NCBI GenBank assembly: GCA_012845835.1
Contig: JABAKD010000013.1
Coordinates: 13,880,348 to 13,944,347, forward strand
Length of the DNA stretch: 64,000 bases
Source of the DNA: Undaria pinnatifida
Taxonomy: Eukaryota; Sar; Phaeophyceae; Laminariales; Alariaceae
Reading direction: 5' to 3'
Below are positions 55,512-64,000 of the stretch, piece by piece (position 1 is the stretch's first letter; every line of letters begins with the position of its first letter). A program made the position numbers and the translations under genes. A model generated the notes under the pieces. The model had not been told where the DNA came from. It searched no databases and saw nothing but the letters and a program-made list of their open reading frames with translations.

Positions 55512-56138
55512 CTTTGTACGCAAGTTTATACCTAACGTAGCCGGTATCATAGCACCCCTGGTAGCCCTCACGAAAAAAGAGGCCGCCAACGAAGTCGCTA
55601 AACGTTGGAGATCAGAACACGATCAGGCGTACGCAACAGTGAAACAATTGCTCACTCAGGCGCCCGTACGTCAATTTCCCGAATTTCCTAAAGACTTTGC
55701 GATACACGTTGACGCCTCAGAAGCAGGCGCAGGTGCATTCCTCGCCCAGCAGAAAGGCGATAACCTCGTAATATTTGCATATTTTAGTCAACGCTTTACC
55801 GACAGCCAGCGCCACTACTCTGCTACGCTCAAGAATGTTATGCTGTGGGCTTGACCATCCAGCACTGGAGACCTTATTTATGGGGACGACATTTCGTGTG
55901 TGTGACAGATCACGCGGCCCTGCGGTACCTATACTCAATGCAAGATACATCGAACATGTTAACACGCTGGGCAATAGCATTGCAGCCTTTTGACTTCACC
56001 GTCCAACACAAACCAGGTAAACTACACGTCGTACCCGACACGCTTTCACGAATGTTTTCGTTCGAGCGCCAGCAAGAAGTAACTGTGCCGTCCCGCGCGC
56101 CCACTTGCCGCAATGTACCAGATGACCCCAAGCTATAA
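55500..56138 (+). pseudogene. Gypsy RNase H region, broken
   Basis: In the 55450-55854 frame: GMVNFVRKFIPNVAGIIAPL, then FAIHVDASEAGAGAFLAQQ (first catalytic Asp) and FSQRFTDSQRHYSATLKNV; the usual catalytic Glu of the TEKE motif is absent. After a TGA at 55852 the next frame (55845-56138) continues IQHWRPYLWGRHFVCVTDH and PGKLHVVPDTLSRM, the normal end of this domain. Confidence 0.75.
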
Positions 56139-56379
56139 ACAGCCCGTGTTCCCCGACCATATCAGATCTCCGCCGACAAACTGGCTAACCTAGAACTAGT
56201 ACGCAGCGATAGAGAGCTCTTAGTGTGAGATCAGTATTCGTGAGCGCGACAAATGTTTTCATGTCCGTTGATCAAGAAAACTCCGCTCAGCACAAACGGT
56301 AGAGTACGGACGGTACATCGATTACATACAACACGCAGACGCACCAATATTACCCGAGAAAGAAACCAAAACAACAATG

Positions 56380-57366
56380 TCTTACTATTCAGTGCAGGAC
56401 GGGCTGTTGCTTGAATCGTACCTTCCGGGATACCTTCGAAAACGAAGCACCTTCCGCGATCAACTCGCAGTACCAGAGGCCCTTGTTGGATTTATTCTGC
56501 ACGCCTACCACGACCACGTTCTATCCGGAGGACACCTCGCATCTCGCTCGACTTAAATCCGCCAGAAATATTGGTGGCCCACCATCAGCCGCGACGTACG
56601 AGAGTGGTGCGAAAAATGCCAACCTTGTCAACGACGAAAAACAGCACACAACAGACCCAAACTCCCGACAGGCCATTTACCTGTCGAGCGGCCATTTCAA
56701 GGAATATCGGTTAACTTAGTAGAGTACAAATCAGTATCAACTTCTGCCGCAGGGGTTGAATGTAAATACGTTTTCTCGATGACGGACCACCTGACGAGAT
56801 TTGCGGTACTGTTGCCGGTACGTAATAAAACGGCCAAAACAGTAGCCAATGCCATAATTGAGTAAATAATCAGCATTTTCGGCCCACCAGAAACCTTGCA
56901 TAGCGACCAAGGCCCCGAACTCGAGAATAAGGTGATATACCAGCTGCAACAATTACTCGGATACAAAATTACCCGCACAACGCCGTACCGGCCGCAGGGT
57001 AATTCAGTGTCCGAACGGGTGCACTCAACGATGCACAGTACGCTAGCAATGCACAGTGCAATCGATCAAAGCAACTGGGCCACTCTCTTACCGTTTGTGC
57101 AGCTAGCGCTCAACACTAGTTTTAATGCAACGATGCATGAGACACCATTCTTATTAATGTTCGGACGGCAACCCCGACTCCCAGTCGATGTAATCCTCGG
57201 TATTCCTCATGTAGGAAGAACTGCAGACACCGAGGAATTCGCACAAAACACACGGGACAATTTGCAAATCGCTTTGGAGCTCGCACGCCGAAACTTAACC
57301 GAGCGTGCAGACAAACAGGCAGAACATAATAGCAAACTTAAACCGTACCCGGTGTTCAAACCTTGA
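56380..57366 (+). pseudogene. Gypsy integrase core, several lesions
   Basis: Pieces in shifting frames show the zinc-binding H-x-H (HDHVLSGGHL) and C-x2-C (WCEKCQPC). The first catalytic Asp position reads ISVNLVEY (Asn for Asp). The second is TLHSDQGPEL and the third GNSVSERVHSTM. A stop near 56551 (within RST*) and TAA at 56861 break the frame. The long clean part is 56896-57366 (ALNTSFNATMHETPF, MFGRQPRLP). The element cannot encode an active integrase. Confidence 0.8.
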
Positions 57367-57378
57367 CAGGAAGTATTC

Positions 57379-57936
57379 GTGTACAGACCTTACCAGGATT
57401 CGGATGGGCCTAACCCAAAAGTGCTATTGCCATGGCGGGGACCGTATGTCGTCTGCTCACAATTATCACCAGTGGTGTATAGAGTACGACTCACGAATGA
57501 CACCCGACAGGTGTCAGTTCACCTCGCCCATATAAAGCCCTACCATCAACGGGAGACACCACCCGCACCTCAATTTGAGAAGCTGGCGGAGTTGTTTTTA
57601 GGGGAGCCTATTCCCCTACCCGAGTTGGACCCTCCAGACGCAGCTCAACCCAGAATCGAGTCCTGCTTCGTAGACAGGGTAGTATATCATAAACGGGGAC
57701 CTGGCCGACCAAGCCCCCACAACTGCAAGTATCCCCTAAGACTGCGAGGATACGGCCCTGACCTCGAGTATCGCGCGGACGAAATACCCCAATGTCACGA
57801 ATTGATCGCCGCATACCGAGCCCAAAAGGGTTTGCAACTCGCGATAACCCCACCTCCTTCGCGCCCCCTCCCTTCTCTCGGGAAACGGAAGCGTACAGTA
57901 GGCGGGGACGAGCACGAACTGAGACAGCGCAACTAG
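57379..57936 (+). pseudogene. Gypsy integrase C-terminus with chromodomain-like end
   Basis: After a stop at 57364 the frame continues PKVLLPWRGPYVVCSQLSP (GPY/F module) and VSVHLAHIKPYHQR, then IESCFVDRVVYHKRGPG and CKYPLRLRGYGPDLEYRADE, which is laid out like a chromodomain (the usual W..y...tWep is altered). It ends in a basic tail and TAG at 57934. Confidence 0.75.
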
Positions 57937-59396
57937 ATTCTCAGATACTCCGCGGCGTAACCGAATAACGAAGGGGTTGGCAAACACAGTTGACTCAGCT
58001 GTAGGCACAAGAGTCAACAACGGTGATGAGAGTGGCACCAGCAGACATGGCAGTAAACACTCGTGTCTACTGTGATCTGACGGGCACTCTACCCGGCATT
58101 CCAGTGAGAATAGCGGGGGCAAGGAGACGTGAAGAAAATTGTTGTACCCAGCGGGGAGAGGCTGTAAGAAGCGTGACACTTCATGCCCGTGCCCGACACT
58201 CTGTTCTAAACGGGACAAAACAGCAACACCACCGTCAAGGACCCACGCGACTCCGCCCCACCTAAAACGAAGTCACACGTTGATGCACCTAGATCAACCG
58301 AGCCGACTCCGAGTGAAAATCTAGGCGGACCCGCCCACAAAAGAGAAATCACGAAATGATTTCGCTGCCCGTGGTTCCGACAACAGCAACCACGAGGGGC
58401 GCACCAGTACGTGTGGCCACACGGAATACGCGCGTTGAGATAATATTTGGAAACCCCATACAACTCCAGTATACGCTGTCAGCATGCAAGCTCGAAAATG
58501 TAAGCATCTTTGCTGGGCCGGTGTTTCACGCCCGTGTTTACTAAACACGTCGGTTATAAGAAGTGGAGGCACGCAAATACCAGCTGCTGTGTCTCGATTC
58601 GATAAATCGACACTCTGTTTTCCCTAAATTGGTCATCCTCCCGATGACCGCTACAATACCATCCCTAGCTAAGATGGGCTTGCAGCGAATAGAGAGGAGT
58701 GTGATTTGGAAGACAGGGTCGTAGATACCTATCGTAGATCTCGTACACGCATGCGCGAGAGGGCACGTCACCGCTCAGGCAATACACGATTTCGGATCGC
58801 GAGCGTTGTCACCCGTCATAGACCGCCGTACCCGGAAGGTCAGCCACCGAAAGATAATCCCGCCGCATGACGAGAGGGCATAAACCCACCGTCACTCTAG
58901 CTTTGGCATCTCCTTGCTACATCTAAGAAATAAAGGTTTCAGCGTGTACCCGCTGTGAAGGCGGTCGTCAAGGGACAACAGCACCGCGACGCCCTCTCCG
59001 CTTCGACTTCAGCTCCGCGACGCCCTCTCCGCTCCGACGTCAGCTTCGAGACTAGCACAAGACCTCCGGGACCGCCCTCTCCACTTCGACACTAGGATCC
59101 GTGAGAGGCCAGGCTCCATAGGTTATGCCAACTACACGTATCTCCGACATACGTAGGGAGACCACTACCTCCTACATACAGCCATACGATGAACTCCACG
59201 AGCATAATAATCTGAAGCGTGGGAATGCTGGACCCCATGCGTGACGCGATGAGGGCCCAAATTGAAGTTGTTCTCACGGTAGCTGCATTCCGGGGGGGGG
59301 GCAACAAACCAAAGTGGTACGCGTATAGTATGTACGCTAATAGCTGTATAGCAAGCCCGACACCCTCCAGAATATTACAAAAATTTAAATACACCC
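57937..59396. other. 3' untranslated or unassigned region of the gypsy element
   Basis: It holds two short open frames without recognised domains (58023-58265, 58356-58544) and a small tandem (GCGACGCCCTCTCCGCT(T/C)CGAC) at 58985-59090. I looked for a direct copy of the 5' terminal region here and did not see one. Confidence 0.45.
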
Positions 59397-60085
59397 CAGC
59401 TGTGAGATCGAATATTTTGTCAAAACTCATCTTTGCAAGCTGTGTGTGATACTCCGATCGCGCGTATTACGGGTTGTGTGTCCTCATTGAGGATATAGGT
59501 CTGCGACTCCCCTTACAACTACAGTGTAGCTATCAGGGTCAACAGGGTGATGTTAGGCAGTCTGTGCGCGGAAACTATAAAACCCGTTTCTGAGGGGGAC
59601 AAACTCTGACAGCTGTGGAAGGAAATGCATCAGTTTATCAAGTGAATCCTGTAAGTCGAACATCCGTTGAGGGGAGGGCGGAGTTTTGAAGGACGTGGGG
59701 GCCTGATTTTGATCAAAAGGGGGGCGGGAGGGGGGGGAGGGGGAGGAGGGGACGGGTGGGGCGGGTCAATTTGTGCGTGGAAACTATAAATATTTCTTGT
59801 GGGGAAGGGGGGGGGGGGATGTGGCGGGGGCGGGCGGGGGGGGGGGGCTTAAGGTCGCATAGATGTAGGGGTTTGCTATGGTGCTAGGTCTAGGCGATGG
59901 TGCGGGTGGTGGGGAAGGAGGGGGCGTTGGGGGCGGTGGTGGGTGGGAATTGCAGCAGCGGCATGGACGGCTCTGAAACGATAACGAGACGATATCCAGG
60001 GCGTGGAAGTGTTTCTTACTCTGGCGGATTTTGATAGTAGGTGGGGCGTTTAAGCAAGAGGAAGCGAGGGAAAATAAAAAAAAGG
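59397..60085 (-). repeat. Right inverted terminal region of the gypsy element
   Basis: Reverse complement of 50460-51160 with the same block order. It contains the SFDKIF core (59397-59442), AGTTTATCAAGTGAATCCTG, poly-G tracts and TAGGTCTAGGCGATGGTGCG, ending with GGGGCGTTTAAGCAAGAGGA. Read on the minus strand it opens a second frame starting MSFDKIFDLTAGVYL (59092-59430, 112 codons) with no known domain. Confidence 0.8.
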
Positions 60086-60119
60086 CGGGGGGTGGGGGGG
60101 GAGGGTTTTTAAGAGGTTT

Positions 60120-60625
60120 AGGTCACATATAACATAAAAATCAAGGATTTGTTCGACACTGATGTTCGAAACATTGTGTGTGATCCTCTGATCGCGCGTA
60201 TCAATCATATATGTAGGGGCTTGCTATACGCGCGGTGCTGGGTCTAGGCGATCGTGCGGGGTGTGGGAAAGGAGGGGGCGTTGGAGGGGGGGAGGGGGGA
60301 TGAATGAAAGCTACGTCATGGATGGCTTGAAAGATAATGACGTGATATCAATTGCTTAGAAGTGTTTATTACTCTGGCCGATTTCGATTGTAAGTGGGGC
60401 GTTTGATCGAACTGGGTGGGGAACAAAGCGGGGGGGGGGGGGGGGGTAGATGAGTTGGGGCTACGGCATGGATGGCTAGATGGATAATGAGATGATATCA
60501 GCTGGCTGGTAGTGTTTACTACTCTGGCAGATTTTGATTTCAGGTGGTGCGTTTAAGCAAGAATATTATAAAAATTAAAATACACTCCAGCTGTGAGATC
60601 GAAGATTTCGTCGAAACTCATATAC
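60120..60625 (-). repeat. Extra truncated copies of the terminal region
   Basis: Two more copies of the ~120-bp block with GATAATGA(G/C)(A/G)TGATATC, GTGTTTA(T/C)TACTCTGGC and GGTG(G/C)(G/T)GCGTTT occur at 60330-60420 and 60455-60560. They are followed by the A/T-rich end and an SFDKIF core cut off at 60622. Confidence 0.7.
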
Positions 60626-63292
60626 CAGGAAGAATTATTCGGAAGTGAGCGTACGTATTTGCATACGTGCCAGAAAATACTGACACGTTATACGCTTCAA
60701 GACTCTCAAACCGACTATCCGCCTGCCACCCAGGAACCAAACCAATGTCCAAATAAACTAGATAAACAAAAAAATAATCCGGGTTGACCTGCCACGAATT
60801 CCTCCTTGTCTACTGCTGCTGCTGTATGCTCGACTGCTGTCGCTGCTGGTCGCTGCTGGTCCGCCAGCTTGACTGGTACGGCTGTCTCTGCATGCTTGGC
60901 TGCTGTTGCTGCCGTCGCAGCCCCCCTGCCCCCCTCTTCAATGTATCCCCCCCCGCCCCGTTTGTGGACCCCACCCTTGCTTCGGCTGTTGTCGTGCGCC
61001 CCCGCTTTGCGGCTGCTTTGGTGCACACCAGGGATTTGTTCAAGTAGGGATGCTGTAGCTACCTTTGGTCACTTCTCTTTATTTCCGCTCATGCTTGGTG
61101 GTCTCAAGAACCAGCCTTGGCAGAATAACAACTGACTTGAGACAGTAAAAGGTTTCAGGTGTACGGGACCTTGAGGGAGCTGCGGATTACGCTGACCTTG
61201 GTAGAACTCTGTGAATGAGTGCAGCAGAAGCACGAAAACTCTTCTTTTTAGATAATAATGTGATAAGCGAATATTTCGGGCACTTCAACCGTTTGCTATC
61301 ACCGCCCTGCATGGTACAATGTCAAATTGCTGCACCAACCCCTTACTGCTACTTGCCGCATCACCCCCCTCAGCACCCCCCTCCACCCAGTCGCGTGGGT
61401 GTCAAGCCTCTCCTCTCGTACTGCTACCCGCCCTTCAAAACAACCTTCCCACGAGCCCCGCCCACCCGGCGATAAGTACAAAGCATAGCAAAACTTGAAA
61501 AGTGAAGGTAATGAGGACTTTCAGCCTGCGTGCACAATGCAAATTTCTTCATAACTAGCCCCACGCGATACCCATTTAAATGGAGTTCCCTCTGCGAACC
61601 CTCGACTGCTTGACACAAATACCTGCGAGAGCATCCTCTCCCCATCTTGCTCGTTCATCCGACCCCGGGCTCGTCGCTAATTTCTTCATAACTAACCCCA
61701 CGCGATACCCATTTAAATGGAGTTCCCTCTGCGAACCCTCGACTGCTTGACACAAATGCCTGCGAGAGCATCCTCTCCCCATCTTGCTCGTTCATCCGAC
61801 CCCGGGCTCGTTGCGATCGGTTCAGGGTGGGTTGTGTGAGGCGCGTTTGAACTCGGCGACAAACATACAGGCATGATCTTTTAACATAGAAATACTTGGG
61901 GGTATGTTCCCCCCTCCTGGGGTCTCTCTCTCTCTCGGCATTTTCACTTACCATCTCTAAGCCATCTCCAGCTCTTCACCGCCGACGAACACATTATTTT
62001 CGGAAACCTTCCTAAAATCCTTTGCCTCTTTCATCGTTTTCTCTTCAACCCGTAACACGCGCGATCGAAGCATCACACGCAGCTTGCAAATATGAGTTTC
62101 GACCAAAATCCTTTTTTGTCGTTCTCACACCTGAATTAATCCATTTTCGAAGCCCAGCTTTTTTTGGCTCAGCTAGCTCATCAGCGCAGCGTCGCGCCCT
62201 GCCGTGCAGTGCCGTGCGCTGGGTTTGCTTTTCGTGCATAACACGTATTGGTACCTCAGGACATACAAGGACTCAGCTCAGATCAGCTCTAGCGCCGCAT
62301 CGCCGTGCCGTGCCCTCCCGTGTGGTGCTGTGCCGTGCTGTGCTCTCATACAGCAGTACCAGGGATCATGCGAAGTACCAGGTACCAGGTACCGCTGTGT
62401 ACGTGTGTGTACCCCTGTGACCCACACTCCGAACATTCGTCTTCATTTTCTCAACTGATTGTCCTCTTCGTGCTATTCCTTTCCTGTTTTCGCAAGTTAC
62501 ACCCGTATTGCCGAGCAGAACATGGCATCGCCAGCAAAGCACATCACAGAGCAACCAGCTCTGCCCAAGTAGCCCTTGGCATTATCGAGTTGCAAAAATA
62601 ATTGGCCTCTTCTTTCTGCCTCCTTCGAATTTTGTTGTTCTCTACGTTGCGCGAGCGTAGCGGGCGGCGTCAGCCGGAGCCCTGGTACAGATATATAGAA
62701 TGTGTCAGTTTTGGAAAAAATACAACAGGATCCTCAACTCGGGATCCTCAATGTCTTTTTCGTTTTTACGCTCTACTACCTCCTTATGTGTGCACCTATA
62801 TACTGCTTGTACGTGCGCGACCCAATCAAGAAGAGGATTGCTTGAAGCCTCTCATTACAAGAGTGCCACTGCCGAGGATGTTCGGTCCGCGTGCACGCGG
62901 AAATTGCCTCATAACTGCGTTACTTAAGCCAAACCAACCCCACGAAACACCACTCCCATTGAGCTCCCCCTACGAACTCTTGACGACTTGGCATTGCACC
63001 AACGAGAAGATCTTGTCCCTGTCTTACTCGTCAATCCAACCCTGGACTCGTCCCGATCGGTTCAATGTGCGTCGTGCAAGGTGCGTGTGAGCTGGGCGAC
63101 AGACACACATGCAGACAGAAGCCGATCTTGGAAAAACAATTATCGACACCCTCAATATCCCCTCCCCTGTTTTATTCCCTCTACTACTTCCTTGCGTGAC
63201 GCCTACATACTACTGTACGTGCGCGACCCAATTAGAAAGTGGATCCTTTGGAGCCTCATTCAAATATCCTTTATTAACGCGTTTCGAGCATG
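60626..63292. other. Repeat-rich region without recognised gene
   Basis: A CTGCTG-rich stretch (60800-60910) opens Cys/Leu frames. A further SFDKIF copy lies at 62079-62132. Direct duplications occupy 61548-61811, with a diverged third copy at 62915-63060. A TGTACGTGCGCGACCCAAT block recurs at ~62807 and ~63216. Confidence 0.45.
61548..61811. repeat. ~128-bp direct duplication
   Basis: AATTTCTTCATAACTA(G/A)CCC to ATCCGACCCCGGGCTCGT occurs twice back to back, with two or three differences. The flanking GCGATCGGTTCAGGGTGGGT is shared with the diverged copy near 63050. Confidence 0.9.
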
Positions 63293-63489
63293 TTACGGAA
63301 GAGTCTTGGTCATCAGCTGAAGGCCTACATCACATTCCTCTCTGACGTAGTTATCCATAGTAAACGGGATGACTATTCCCAGTTCGTACCCCTGCGCCTC
63401 GTACCACGCGAATAAATCCGGCATAATGCTGACGACTGTGATTTCCACCACTATATCCGCGCGTTTCAGCTCTGTTCGGATGCATTCCT
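63293..63489 (-). CDS. GNAT-family N-acetyltransferase, terminal exon only
   Basis: The minus-strand frame reads ECIRTELKRADIVVEITVVS then IMPDLFAWYEAQGYELGIVI and PFTMDNYVREEC, ending at a TAA at 63293. The beta-strand, helix and A-W-Y-E-x-x-G-Y-E order is the C-terminal half of a GNAT fold (motif B, where Tyr sits near CoA). A likely acceptor (TTCTGCAG) lies at 63490-63497, although the frame is open to 63550. Upstream exons with motif A (Q/R-x-x-G-x-G/A) are not in view and probably lie beyond the window. The substrate cannot be told. Confidence 0.55.
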
Positions 63490-63777
63490 CTGCAGAACGC
63501 GCACGCAGGCGGGGCACGAGAGCAGCGAAGTTAAAGTATTTCACCATCATCAGCTAATAGCGTCGACCAATTGAACAGAGGGCACAGGGGAACATCGGGA
63601 TAGGAGGAGTCGTGTGCAGGGAAGGATGATCCAATACCACGAATGAACTCTGCACATGCTGCACATATGTAGATCGAAACGTAGTACATATCACACATAC
63701 GAGCACGCGGAACTTTTAACAAGAGTACCACTGTTTTAGACCAGAGAGAAAGCACATTTATTTGGGGTCAAGCGTCA

Positions 63778-63987
63778 GTGGCAGAATGCCCAGCATACCA
63801 GGAAATTGTTGAAGCCCATGACGGAGAACGCCATATGTTTTTTGCAAGAATAATTGCCTACTCATTAATCTCAGGTGTTGTGTTTGTCCAGACCTGGTCA
63901 TTCATCTACGCCAATTTTTTACCCTTGAACAATGAATACAGCACTTCCATGCAGTATGGGATGATTTATTTGGATTTTCACGAATAA
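63778..63987 (+). CDS. Hypothetical small membrane protein fragment, doubtful
   Basis: A 69-codon frame with one hydrophobic span (ARIIAYSLISGVVFVQTWSF) and an ordinary composition, ending at a TAA directly overlapped by AATAAAAAAAAT. It could be the last exon of a plus-strand gene or chance. I do not recognise the family. Confidence 0.25.
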   Translation: MAECPAYQEIVEAHDGERHMFFARIIAYSLISGVVFVQTWSFIYANFLPLNNEYSTSMQYGMIYLDFHE

Positions 63988-64000
63988 AAAAAATATAGAC

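Overview
The window is eukaryotic nuclear DNA. Coding sequence is broken into short exons with GT-AG junctions, the spaces between exons are full of repeats, and retrotransposon and TIR-element remains occur throughout. Two spliced genes begin with a signal peptide followed by a Phe-containing cleavage region and a basic, hydroxylated stretch. That is the bipartite plastid presequence of algae with secondary red plastids. With the thylakoid thioredoxin gene and LINE debris of a type I associate with brown algae, this suggests a photosynthetic stramenopile, most likely a brown alga. The lineage is inferred.

Layout. 0-5.6 kb: repeats and one doubtful poly-Asp ORF. 5.68-13.56 kb (minus): a four-exon O-methyltransferase of the COMT/CCoAOMT type, with a 2 kb foldback element in its last intron. 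14.85-26.73 kb (minus): a 13-exon gene of about 638 aa with a plastid presequence, a PB1-like region and a TrhO-type rhodanese (tRNA U34 hydroxylase family). 28.9-29.6 kb (plus): a broken retroelement C-terminus. 33.36-41.23 kb (minus): a six-exon gene of 289 aa for an HCF164/TxlA-type thylakoid thioredoxin; its introns carry a Harbinger-like TIR element and other repeats. 42.3-48.8 kb (minus): a Ty3/gypsy relic with a zinc-knuckle Gag piece and an intact integrase ORF, which carries a chromodomain and a possible Tudor-like tail; a NADAR domain and minisatellites lie where protease and reverse transcriptase would be expected. 50.46-60.09 kb (plus): a second, heavily mutated Ty3/gypsy element bounded by ~0.65-0.7 kb inverted terminal regions. 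63.3-63.5 kb (minus): the terminal exon of a GNAT-like acetyltransferase.

The most unusual feature is a dispersed repeat that contains the short reading frame MSFDKIFDLTA. It occurs at least 14 times in both orientations. At 51.1 kb it supplies the start codon of a Gag reading frame, joined in frame through a putative 57-nt intron. An inverted copy closes the same element at 59.4 kb. This is either a gypsy-type element with inverted rather than direct terminal repeats, or a rearranged element whose solo ends are scattered through the region.

Exon structures were built by hand from splice motifs, phase continuity and family resemblance. No transcript or database evidence was available.
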